A stretch of DNA of 64,000 nucleotides from Mixophyes australis (Eukaryota > Chordata > Amphibia > Anura > Limnodynastidae): positions 44,545,824-44,609,823 of the forward strand of contig JAVHZZ010000009.1 in NCBI GenBank assembly GCA_036250195.1, given 5' to 3'. The translations under genes were made by a program, and so were the position numbers. Position 1 is the first letter of the stretch. Each line of letters opens with the position of its first letter. The notes below the pieces were generated by a model. It made no database searches and was not told the DNA's origin. It saw nothing but the letters and a program-made list of their open reading frames with translations. Positions 55,061 through 64,000 of the stretch are shown one piece after another.

Positions 55061-55675
55061 GATGCTGAATTCAGGGGTAAAATAAGATTACCTCTATAAC
55101 ATCACATTTATTAGATACACACAAGTAACAAAAGCAGTAATAGCTATATCTGAAAATAATATGTGAAAATTTCAATTGATCGCTATAGAATTGAAATATT
55201 CTCATATATTCATTTATAAAATACTAATAAAACTATAGAAACGCTTAAAAACTGCAGAAACTAAACTTCAGAACTCTTAACAATCCAAATTATCTGTAAT
55301 GTATTTCTTAATAAAAAATAAAATGTAAAGTCACTTTGCTTTTGGGAAATAGGCTATTGATGCTTTCTGTTTGTACAGTGTCTCATTTGTTTCTCCAAAA
55401 AGGAATCAGCCGTAGTCTACAATCATTGCAGGGTACTAGCCTCCATTGTCAGAATGTCTTGGTGAAAACATTCTCCCTGTTAATCCCTTACACTACCCAG
55501 GTTGTCAGGTAAAAAGTCTAAATGGGAATGTAAAAAGTGAATTTTAAGTGAAATTCTACAACCCATATTCTTGTAGTTGTCCAATAGTTCATTTACAATG
55601 AACACGTAGTTGGCCTTTTTAATATTTCCTAAAAATCCACGCACAACAATCTTGAAGGAGAACCAAGCAGCAAAC
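55061..55675. other. AT-rich interval, no gene recognised
   Basis: No recognised content up to the gypsy LTR. Confidence 0.45.
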
Positions 55676-56285
55676 TGTCACAATATGACGATTACTGGGC
55701 GTACCTGCTGGCGTTTGCACAGCTCAAATGCAGAGTCTAATGTGCATTTGGTCTTCTCCAGAGACCCTCGCAAGGAGGTACGGTTTTCATTGCAAGAGAC
55801 ACGCAGGTTACGGTACTATCCACTGAGCTGCCAGTGAGACACAGAAGACAGAGGGTGGTAGAGAGGTCTGGTAATCCGGCTTAGTAATGTGCAGGCAGCG
55901 GAGGTACAGAGGGCAATCCAAAAGAATAGTCAAATGCTCGTCGGGTCGGTAACGTGCTGGATCCGGGAGAGCAGCCAGAAACCAAAGCCAAATGACGTAG
56001 AGATGAGAGAATGGGCAGGGCAAGCCGAGGTCAAACACAGGAAACTTATCAGGAAACAACAGGAATGCTGGAGTAGGGGACCCAATACTCTGGCACCAGC
56101 GTGGATTGACGTCATTGCCGACGCTGGAGCTTCCAATAGCGCTCTGTTGCTTAGCAACGGGATGCACATGTGCAGTGCAGCCAGCAGGGGAAACCGGAAG
56201 TATCGCGTCTGGTTGCCTGGCAACAAGACGCAGGGGAACTCAGACAGACGACCGTCCTGAAGGGAGTGAGGGACAGCGCCAGACA
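55676..56285 (-). repeat. 3' LTR of the older Ty3/gypsy element
   Basis: Read on the minus strand it starts TGTCTGGCGCTG (56285) and ends ATTGTGACA (55676), 610 bp, preceded by a purine-rich tract GGATGGGGGG (56290-56300). The coding end of the element (chromodomain) lies immediately upstream at 56300-56480, as expected for a 3' LTR. The other LTR is outside the window. Confidence 0.85.
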
Positions 56286-57437
56286 GTATACCCCCCATCC
56301 CCTACTCCGGGCAGTGACCGAACATTTATTGTGGAATTCCTTGAGCAGCCGAGGGGCATGCAAGTCTTGTTTATCTACCCAAGATCTCTCTTTAGGGCCA
56401 AAACCCTTCCAATGGAACAGGAATTGTTGACAACCATGGAGATTGCGGACATCCAGGATACGACTAGTTTCATATTCACCTGAGGAAGACTGGATAGAGA
56501 CTGGTCATGGAGGAAGCTGTAAAAACTCATTAAGCGCCAGCAGTTTTAACAGAGGATATGAAATGTGTTGTGACATTTAAGGGAAGGAGGTAAGACAAGC
56601 TTATAGGAAGCAGGAATAATGACTTGCGTAATGCTGAAGGGTCCAATAAAGCGAGGAGCCAGTTTCATAGAAGGTACTTTTAGCCTTAAGTTTCTGGTAG
56701 AAATTCAAACCTTATCCCCAGCAAAGAGAACTGGAAGAGGTCTCCGGCGCCAGTCCGCAAAACACTTGTAGCGCTGAGAATATTGCAGTAATTTGGTCTT
56801 AGTATGAGTCTAGATAAAGGAAAAGTCCCGGAGAAGGGAATCCGCACCAGAAAACGAGGAAGCTGAACAAGGAAAAGGATCTGGAATAAATGGGGTGGGT
56901 ACCATAAACTTTACATATCTTGGTAAAGAAAGGAGAGAAGCCAGTGGACTCATGCACATGGTAATTATGAGAAACTTCAGCCCAAGGAAAAAAATTGGAC
57001 CAGTTGCAATGATTATCGGAGGAGCAAAATCAGAAGAAAAGTCTCAAGGTCCTGATTCACGTGTTCCATTAGGCCATTGGTCTGAGGGTGGTAGCTGGAA
57101 GAGAATTTTAAGTCCATTCCCTTATTTTTACAAAAGGCCCTCCAGAAGCAGGAGGTAAACTGTACCCAGCAGACAGAAACAATTCTTTAGGACACCCATG
57201 AATTTTGAAGATCGCTTTAATGAAGATGTGGGCTAATTGAAATGTCGAAAGCAGGCCACACAAGGGAAACGAAATTAGCCATTTTGGAGAATCTATCTAT
57301 GACTACCCAAATAGTGTCATACCCATCATTGAGAGGAAGATCCGTGATAAAGTCCATAGAGATACTCTCCAATGGTAAATCAGGAACAGGCAAATGGTGG
57401 AGAAGCCCAGCAGGTAATCTTCTAGAGTTCTTATGTT
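56286..57437 (-). pseudogene. Older Ty3/gypsy: integrase C-terminal half and chromodomain
   Basis: The minus-strand translation of 57437-57230 contains LPLESISMDFITDLPLNDGY and DTIWVVIDRFSKMANF, the start of the integrase catalytic core, then YHPQTNGLMEHVNQDLE (about 57070). At 56470-56310 it reads YETSRILDVRN, FLFHWKGFGPKERSWVDKQD and LHAPRLLKEF, a chromodomain. Frames are broken in between (56500-57000). The integrase zinc-binding part is on the far side of the younger element (62968-63207). Chromodomains in such elements direct integration to particular chromatin. Confidence 0.88.
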
Positions 57438-57442
57438 GAGCA
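57438..57442 (+). repeat. Target-site duplication GAGCA, left copy
   Basis: Identical to 62963-62967. Five-base duplications are standard for Ty3/gypsy integration. Confidence 0.93.
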
Positions 57443-58034
57443 TGTTACGGTCGGACGCTATTCTGTTCAGCGCTGCGTCCCGGCTCTATGAGGCAGCCGG
57501 CGCATGCGCAAGATACTAACAAGCCTGTGGGATAATTATTAACTAGTTTATTATTTAGGCATAGGCTGAGGGCAATTTCAGAGCTAGGCTCTGGTTGGTC
57601 ACTTTTGGCTTAGCCTCCCTGCCGGTTATAGTTTCAAGACTCCTGTTTGCCGCCTGCTGTTGTGCTGTTGGTGTGAAAACCTTTGGACTTTCGTTTACCG
57701 TGTATGACCCCTGCCTGTACCTTGGATTTGCCTTCTGCATGTGCCCTTGACCTTCTGGCTTGAACCTTGGATACTGCTGATTTGCTTGTGTCCCGACCCT
57801 TGGCGTGTTTTCTGACTATTCTATCAAGCAAGTGACACCTGACCTCGGCTAGTTCTCTAGATACGCTGTCTGCCATTACTCTCTGTTCCTGGGTTCTCCA
57901 CAGTCGGTACACATCACACGACCCTCCGTTTGTCTGCGGCCAAGTCTGTCCCCACCACTAGGGGCAATAGTGAACACCAGACTTTCGGAGCAGACTCTGG
58001 GTGTTGTTGTACTGGCTGGAGGGGGTTCCTAACA
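57443..58034 (+). repeat. 5' LTR of the younger chromovirus (two internal deletions)
   Basis: TGTTAC...CCTAACA, 592 bp, against 713 bp for the 3' LTR. The first deletion removes ~100 bp directly after TGTTAC. The second removes the TATTTAAGGCAGGGAGGG segment, i.e. the likely TATA box, between 57607 and 57610. The rest aligns with scattered substitutions. The putative R start GCCGGTTATA is kept at 57621-57630. Confidence 0.93.
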
Positions 58035-58035
58035 T

Positions 58036-58045
58036 TATAACCGGC
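58036..58045 (+). promoter_or_regulatory. Self-priming primer binding site
   Basis: TATAACCGGC lies 2 nt after the 5' LTR and is the exact reverse complement of GCCGGTTATA in both LTRs (57621-57630, 62552-62561). In the 3' LTR that sequence sits ~30 bp downstream of a TATTTAA box, i.e. at the expected RNA 5' end. No tRNA-type TGG primer site is seen. Tf1/sushi elements prime reverse transcription with their own 5' end in this way. Confidence 0.75.
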
Positions 58046-58071
58046 CATAAATTTCTGGAGTATTCGCTTCC

Positions 58072-58946
58072 ATGGATGAGAGCGGGGTGAACCTTTCTCC
58101 AGCCCAAGTTCTGGCAGGACATCCAGTCCATCTCCCAAGTGGTCCATTGTTCAACATTTATCTGCTCAGGAAGAGGCCACCAGAGCTGCACAAGTCCAGC
58201 AAAACCCGTCAGCTCCTGCCGTGGAGCCCAAGCTGAACTTGCCAGATCGATTCTCTGGGGACAGAAGTCTCTTCCGTAACTTTAAGGAGAGTTGTAAACT
58301 TTACTTCCGTCTCAGACCCCGCTCCTCCGGCTCTGAACAACAAAGAGTGGGTATAGTGATTTCGTTGCTTCAGGGGGACCCGCAGTCCTGGGCCTTCAGC
58401 TTGCTTTCTGACAGTCCTTCGCTGAGGTCTGTGGATTCTTATTTCGAAGCCCTAGGCCTCCTATACGACGACCCGGATCGGGTAGCCTCCGCTGAGGCCC
58501 ACCTCAGATCCCTAAAACAAGGCAGACGCTCTGCAGAAGAATACGCTGCCGAATTCCGGCACTGGTCGACCTGACAGTGAGTGGAATGACCCAGCTTTAC
58601 GCAGCCAGTTCCGTTTGGGGTTGTGGGAACAAATAAAGGATTCCCTGGTACAGTACCTACCTCTCTGGAGGGACCTACCTCTCTGGAGGGACTTATGCAG
58701 CTCACAATCAAAATTGATAGACGCCTCAAGGATAGAAGAGCTGAGAAGAAAGCACCCACTCCCAGTACCTTCCTTTCTGTGCCTCCTTCTTATATGGAAG
58801 CTGCGGAACCTATGCAGCTAGGCGCCTATCGCCTCTCCCAGGAAGAGAGAACTAGAAGACGCACATTAGGCCTCTGCCTATATTGTGGAACCAAAGGTCA
58901 CCTTCTGCGCTCCTGTCCCAACAAGTCAGGAAAAGATCAGGCTTAG
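58072..58946 (+). pseudogene. Gag of the younger chromovirus, frameshifted
   Basis: Begins MDESGVNLSPAQVL at 58072, shifts frame before QHLSAQEEATRAAQVQQ and PKLNLPDRFSGDRSLFRNFK (capsid-like region with LQGDPQSWAFSLL and GRRSAEEYAAEFR, 58221-58571), then shifts again to a C-terminal part ending in a zinc knuckle [16 protein letters not shown] (C-x2-C-x4-H-x4-C, 58870-58920). This matches gag of sushi-type chromoviruses, which assembles the particle and binds RNA. Stop at 58572. Confidence 0.85.
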
Positions 58947-60786
58947 AGAAGATGGAAGAAATTCATCTAGGTCTGCAGTTCATTTCTTCCAAAAATGCAT
59001 TATTAGTTCCTGCTCATCTTTCCTGTGGATCACACTCCTATCCATCTCAGCATTTATTGATAGCGGTGCCGCAGGCAACTTTCTGGATATCAGTTTTGCC
59101 AAGTTCATTGGAATCCCTTTCATGAAAATAAATTCCGTTATCACTGTCTGTGGTTTGGATGGGGGTCCCTTACCCGGAGGCAGGATTTCCTTCACGACTC
59201 CGTCATTACAACTTACAGTTGGGTCCCTTCATTCCGAAACCCTGTCTCTTCTCCTCATTGATTGCCCTTCCGTTCCACTAATTCTGGGTCATCCCTGGCT
59301 CCACCTCCATAATCCAGTGATCGACTGGAATCTTGGAGAAATTACTCGTTGGAGTACTCACTGTTCTCAAAATTGTTTGGCCATGTCTCTTCGGCTCCTG
59401 CAGCCGATACCGAATCAACTGCCTTCTGCGTATCGTGAATTCCAGGACGTGTTTTCCAAGAAGGCGGCTGATTCTTTACCTCCGCATAGAGACTTCGATT
59501 GTGCCATTGATTTACTTCCAGGATCCAAGTTGCCCAAAGGAAGTTTATACTCCCTTTCTGGCCCTGAAACTAAGGCAATGCAAGATTATGTGGAGGAAAA
59601 CTTGCAGAAAGGGTTCATCAGACCTTCATGGTCTCCTGTTGGAGCGGGGTGTTTTTTCGTGTCTAAAAAGGACGGTAGTCTACGCCCGTGCATCGACTTT
59701 CGTGGTCTGAACAAGATCACCATCAAAAACACATATCCGCTTCCGCTCATCTCTGTCCTGTTTGACCAGCTGAGGGATGCTACCATATACACCAAGATTG
59801 ATCTCCGTGGCGCTTACAATCTCATACGCATCAGGGAGGGCGATGAGTGGAAGACAGCCTTCAACACTCAATATGGCCATTATGAGTATTTGGTCATGCC
59901 CTTCGGCCTGTGTAATGCGACTGCAGTCTTCCAGGATTTCATTAACGAGGTTCTCCGTGAGTTCCTGGGTCATTTCGTGGTAGTATATCTGGATGACATC
60001 CTGATATATTCTCAGTCTCTCCCTCAACATCGTAATCATGTCAAACAAGTTCTGCTTAAGCTCAGAGAGCATCATCTTTTCGCCAAACTTGAAATGTGCG
60101 AATTCGATGTCAAGAAAGTGTCATACTTAGGATACGTAATTTCTCCCGGTGGATTTTCTATGGATCCTAGTAAAGTCCAAGCCATCCTGGAGTGGGTACG
60201 TCCCACGAATCTGAAAGCAATCCAAAGATTCCTGGGCTTTGCAAATTACTATCGGAGATTCATTCAGGCTTTTTCTGATCTAGTGGCTCCCATCACTGCT
60301 CTTACCCGCAAATGGGCGGATCCCTGTAATTGGTCACCAGAGGCCATTGCATCATTCGAAGCTCTTAAGAATGCGTTCACTACTGCTCCGGTCCTCAAGC
60401 ATCCTAATCCGCAGTTGCCATTTATTCTGGAAGTGGATGCCTCGGAAGTAGGCGCTGGTGCTCTCTTGTCCCAGAGGGACCCCGGTGACCATAAAGTGCA
60501 TCCATGTGCCTTCTTCTCACGCAAGTTTTCGGCTGCCGAAGTCAACTACGATGTGGGCAGTCGGGAACTCCTGGCAATCAAGTGGGCGTTCGAGGAGTGG
60601 CGTCACTGGCTTGAGGGAGCAGTTCATACAATTTCAGTCTTCACTGATCATAAAAACCTGTTGTACATTGAGTCTGCCAAATGGTTAAACTCCAGACAAG
60701 CTTGATGGGCCTTATTCTTTACCCGTTTCAATTTTGTCCTAACCTACAGACCTGGTTCTAAGAATACTAGGGCGGATGCTTTGTCC
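58947..60786 (+). pseudogene. Pol of the younger chromovirus: protease, RT, RNase H
   Basis: Open from 58885 to a TGA at 60703. Protease motif [12 protein letters not shown] (about 59055), [22 protein letters not shown] (59650-59710), [13 protein letters not shown] (59795), [13 protein letters not shown] (59905), catalytic [11 protein letters not shown] (59985), [12 protein letters not shown] (60230), RNase [16 protein letters not shown] (60430) and [12 protein letters not shown] (60640). The stop is where RQA-R-WALFF is expected, so CGA became TGA; the frame then continues to RPGSKNTRADALSRSF. It lacks an envelope gene. Confidence 0.95.
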
Positions 60787-62220
60787 AGGAGCTTTCTACC
60801 TCATCAATTACCCACTGGTGAACCACCACCTATCATTCCGGCTTCTATCATTCACGTTGGGTTGACCCAGGACTTAGGAAACACAGTACGTCAATTTCAG
60901 AAAATAGCCCCTTCTGAAACACCTATGGGGCGTCTTTTTGTTCCAGTGCATCTTCGTAGAGCTGTCCTCTCTGAGGCCCATGAGAACAAATCGGCTGGGC
61001 ACCTGGGTATCTCCAAAACCCTTTAAATTCTTGCATAAGTTCTGTATGGTGGCCTTCCTTGTCCTCGGATGTTGAGAGCTTTGTCCGCACCTGTGAAGAT
61101 TGCACAAAAAACAAAACCTCCAGAATTTCTCCGTCGGGTCCACTTATGCCTTTGTCCCCCGCCTATGAAACCCTGGACACATCTGTCAATGGATTTTATT
61201 GTGGATCTGCCATATTCTTCAGGAAACAACACTATTTGGGTAATAGTGGACCGTTTCAGTAAAATGTCCCATTTTGTTCCACTGACCAAGCTCCCTAGCG
61301 CTCAGGATCTGGCTGTGCTATTTGTACAGCATGTTTTCCGTCTTCATGGTTTACCCATTGATATAGTTTCGGACCGGGGTTCCCAATTTGTCGCCCAGTT
61401 CTGGAAGTCCTTCTGCAGCCTTCTGGGGATTAACATGAGTCTCTCCTCAGCCTATCATCCTCAATCCAATGGACAGACTGAGTGAGTGAACCAGTTGTTG
61501 GAACAATTTCTACGTTTCTACATCACAGAATTTCAAGACAATTGGTCATCATTGCTTCCGTGGGCTGAGTTTGCGTATAATAACACATCTCATTCCTCCA
61601 CCCATATCTCTCCATTTTTCTGTAATTTTGGCTTTCATCCAAGATCCAATTCCTTATCTTTGCTCAATTATTCTGGTCTTCCGGAGATCCGTTCCACAGC
61701 TTCATACCTCAAAACCGTTTGGAAAAAGGTTCACACTGCACTAGTACGGGCCTCGTTCCAGTCTAAAAAAGGACTGTTCATTTAAGGTGGGGCAAAAAGT
61801 CTGGTTATCTACCCGCAATATCAAGCTCAAACAGCCCTGCAAAAAACTGGGCCCTAGATTTATTGGCCCACTCCTGATCATCAAACAAGTCAATCCTGTC
61901 ACCTTCAGGCTTAAGCTTCCTCATTCACTTAGGATGCCGAACACCTTTCATTGTTCCCTCCTGAAGCCTGCTATCCCTGCACGCAAGTCTAGGCTCCGTT
62001 ACTTACGGAAATCTCAGCCTGTCATCCCGGAAGGCCACAAGAAATTCCTGGTGGAGAGGATTCTGGACTCCAAAAAGGTCCAGGGGCAAATCCATTTCTT
62101 AGTTCAGTGGAAAGATCGTGGCCCGGAGGAAAGATCCTGGATTCCCTGGAGACATCTGCATGCCCGCAATCTCATTGAGGAATTCTTTAAACAATTCCCT
62201 GGAAAACCTGGATGTCGGGG
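60787..62220 (+). pseudogene. Integrase and chromodomain of the younger chromovirus
   Basis: Zinc-binding entry HENKSAGHLGISKTL (60980-61020), a frame break, then [11 protein letters not shown] (61090), [20 protein letters not shown] and [12 protein letters not shown] (61185-61280), [15 protein letters not shown] (61360) and [10 protein letters not shown] (61450) with a TGA in place of Arg at 61483. It continues VNQLLEQFLRFYITEFQDNW, another frame break near 61770, VWLSTRNIKL, and a chromodomain VERILDSKKVQGQIHFLVQW...ERSWIPWRHLH (62050-62160). The domain order is that of a chromovirus. It is inactive in this copy. Confidence 0.93.
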
Positions 62221-62234
62221 TGCCTTGACCCCTC

Positions 62235-62249
62235 CTCAAGGGGGGGTAC
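62235..62249 (+). promoter_or_regulatory. Polypurine tract of the younger chromovirus
   Basis: CTCAAGGGGGGGTAC directly upstream of the 3' LTR; the purine run AAGGGGGGG is the expected plus-strand primer. Confidence 0.8.
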
Positions 62250-62962
62250 TGTTACAAGCCGTGACGGTGCCCAGCCGCCGCGACTTTCCTACCTGTGTCC
62301 CGGCCGTCGCTATGACCGGGACGTCACTTCCGGGGCCATCCCGACTGTTGCTAAGGCAACGGTCGGACGCTATTCTGTTCAGTGCTGCGTCCCAGCACTA
62401 TGAGGCAGCCGGGCGCATGCGCAAGATACTAACAAGCCTGTGGGATAATTATTAACTAGTTTATTATTTAGGCATAGGCTGAGGGCAATTTCAGAGCTAG
62501 GCTCTGATTGGTCACTTTTGGTATTTAAGGCAGGGAGGGCTTAGCCTTCCTGCCGGTTATAGCTTTCAGACTCCTGTTTGCTGCCTGCTGTTGTGCTGTT
62601 GGTGTGAAAACCTTTGGACTTTCGTTTACCGTGTATGACTCCTGCCTGTACCTTGGATTTGCCTTCTGCCTGTGCCCTTGACCTTCTGGCTTGAACCTTG
62701 GATACTGCTGATTTGCTCGTGACCCCGACCCTTGGCGTGTTTTCTGACTATTCTATCAAGCAATAGATCCCTGACCTCGGCTAGTTCTCTGGATACGCTG
62801 TCTGCCATTACTCTCTGTTCCTCGGTTCTCCACAGTCGGTACACATCACACGACCCTCCGTTTGTCTGCGGCCAAGTCTGTCCCCACCACTAGGGGCAAC
62901 AGTGAACACCAGACTTTAGGAGCAGATTCCGGGTGTTGTACTGGCTGGAAGGGTTCCTAACA
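62250..62962 (+). repeat. 3' LTR of the younger chromovirus (full length)
   Basis: TGTTACAAGCCG...GTTCCTAACA, 713 bp. It retains TATTTAA (62522-62528) and GCCGGTTATA (62552-62561), both informative about the promoter, and is followed by the second GAGCA target copy. Confidence 0.95.
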
Positions 62963-62967
62963 GAGCA
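62963..62967 (+). repeat. Target-site duplication GAGCA, right copy
   Basis: Matches 57438-57442 exactly. Confidence 0.93.
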
Positions 62968-63207
62968 CAGATGGTGCAAGCTGAGATAAATTTGCGAATA
63001 TCCGAATGGATAGAGGGCCTGCAAAAACGATGATGCAACAGAGTAGTATTTTTTTCCCCCCAAATGACCAGGGATATGAAAGGAATGTACCCAATGTAAT
63101 GCCTTGGATTTTAAATGAGGTTAAAGAAAGGAACATCCATGAAGAGGGGTCTGAACCTTGGTTCTGGTGAGTGCCACAATGCTGCAAGGGTCAATGACAG
63201 GCTGAAG
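62968..63207 (-). pseudogene. Older Ty3/gypsy: integrase zinc-binding region
   Basis: The minus frame reads YPWSFGGKKILLCC then FAGPLSIRIFANLSQL, a decayed form of the HxxxGHFGxxKTxxLLxRxFWWP...C motif preceding the integrase core. It ends at the younger element, and the core resumes at 57437. Confidence 0.75.
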
Positions 63208-64000
63208 TTATGAGGGTGCCAAAAGGTCTGAACTGTCAAAGAAGTGTGACAGAGCATCTGCCCGGCCGTTCTTGAACCCAGGGCAATAGGTGAGGATTAT
63301 ATTGTAACGAGAGAAGGATGCCCAGGGGGTCTGTTGAGGATTAAGACAATGGGCTTCACGGATGAAAATGAGAGTCCTGTGATCGGTGAACACAGTAACT
63401 GGATGTAAAGCACCCTACAACAAATGCCGCCATTCTTCAAGGGCAGATTTAATGGCTAACAGTTCTTTGTCCCCGATTCCATAAATACCTTTGCTGTGTG
63501 ATAATCTCTTGGAGAAGAATTCACATGGGGTGTGAATGCCAGTAGTAGTTCTCTGGAAAAGTACTACTCTGATACCTACAGAGGAGGCATCAACCTCAAC
63601 AAATAAGGGTCATTGTTAATAAGGTTGATGGAGCACGGTGGCAGAGGAAAAAACTTTTTTCAAGGTAAGGAAGGCTGCCACTGCATCAGGAGACCAAGAC
63701 TTAGGATCGGCTGACCTCCAAGTGAGAGTAGTAATGGGTGCAATGATGGTTGAGAAACCTTGATTAAATTGTCGATAGTTATTGACAAATTCCACAAATC
63801 TTTGAATGGCCTTGAGGCCTTGTGGTTGAGGCCAGTCCAGTATAGCAGAAACTTTAGCTGGATCCATCCGATGCCCTTCACCAGAAACCAGATAACCGAG
63901 AAATGGAACCTGGCGCACCTCAAAAATAAATTTCTCTAATTTGCAGTAATGGTGGTGTTTACGTTACCGGTACAATTCCTCTTTGACATTAGAGCGATGA
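63208..64000 (-). pseudogene. Older Ty3/gypsy: RT and RNase H (runs off the window)
   Basis: Minus strand: RQVPFLGYLVSGEGHRMDP, KVSAILDWPQPQGLKAIQRF, VNNYRQFNQGFSTIIAPIT (63616-63918), then VDASSVG-like and REL/EEW pieces (63430-63600), FTDHRTLIFIREA (63360-63390) and YCPGFKNGRADALSHFFD (63225-63290). It is the standard gypsy RT thumb to RNase H order. Several stops. The N-terminal pol, gag and 5' LTR lie beyond position 64000. Confidence 0.92.

Noticed and set aside
55808..56483. Frames of 119-125 codons on both strands
   Set aside because: They lie in the older gypsy LTR and its chromodomain-coding end; open chance frames in an LTR.
57443..62962. Endogenous retrovirus with envelope
   Set aside because: The space between chromodomain and 3' LTR is under 100 bp and holds no frame; integrase with chromodomain and self-priming identify a chromovirus.

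Overview
The window looks like a repeat-dense, AT-rich intronic or intergenic stretch of a vertebrate genome, most likely an anuran amphibian. This is inferred from the mixture of elements: CR1 LINEs with octamer tails, L2-like LINE fragments, several Penelope-like elements (PLEs), a tyrosine-recombinase retrotransposon with an SGNH hydrolase gene (Ngaro type), chromodomain Ty3/gypsy elements, hAT, Harbinger and piggyBac DNA transposons, a tRNA-derived SINE and many (AT)n arrays. Nothing prokaryotic is present. No complete host gene is visible. Two short exon-like segments (18732-18803 and 47078-47155, + strand) have canonical splice sites and compatible phase, so most of the window may be a ~28 kb intron of an unrecognised host gene.

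Layout. 0.7-4.5 kb: a minus-strand PLE with a hammerhead-ribozyme-like 3' end, split by an LTR that carries 169-bp tandem repeats and a SINE. 4.5-5.2 kb: a candidate Helentron-like element. 7.3-8.9 kb: a CR1 reverse transcriptase with a long open frame. 9.7-15.6 kb: a mosaic of hAT transposon pieces with an LTR fragment and a long inverted repeat inside. 16.6-17.0 kb: a second SINE. 19.3-20.0 kb: an L2-like fragment. 22.2-29.8 kb: two PLE copies of one family joined head to head, the second holding a solo LTR. 29.9-33.0 kb: a Harbinger-type element that has lost its transposase but keeps a three-exon Myb/SANT-like gene. 33.5-34.8 kb: a minisatellite.

39.8-46.5 kb holds the best preserved element: a minus-strand Ngaro-type retrotransposon with gag, RT-RNase H, tyrosine recombinase and SGNH hydrolase frames, nearly all open. 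49.3-51.8 kb: a second, decayed CR1 carrying an in-frame hAT MITE. 52.3-55.1 kb: a PLE remnant holding a palindromic MITE that itself holds an LTR, with a hAT MITE containing a perfect 36-bp-arm hairpin next to it. 55.7 kb to the end: an old minus-strand chromodomain Ty3/gypsy element whose integrase is split by a younger plus-strand self-primed chromovirus (57443-62962) with a perfect 5-bp target duplication.

The elements do not form one pathway. The coherent story is order of arrival: PLEs and the old gypsy element are hosts, and LTR elements, MITEs and SINEs landed inside them. Three junctions, at 1184/2738, 25404/26629 and 57443/62962, can be read at base level because the older frame continues when the insert and one target-site copy are ignored.
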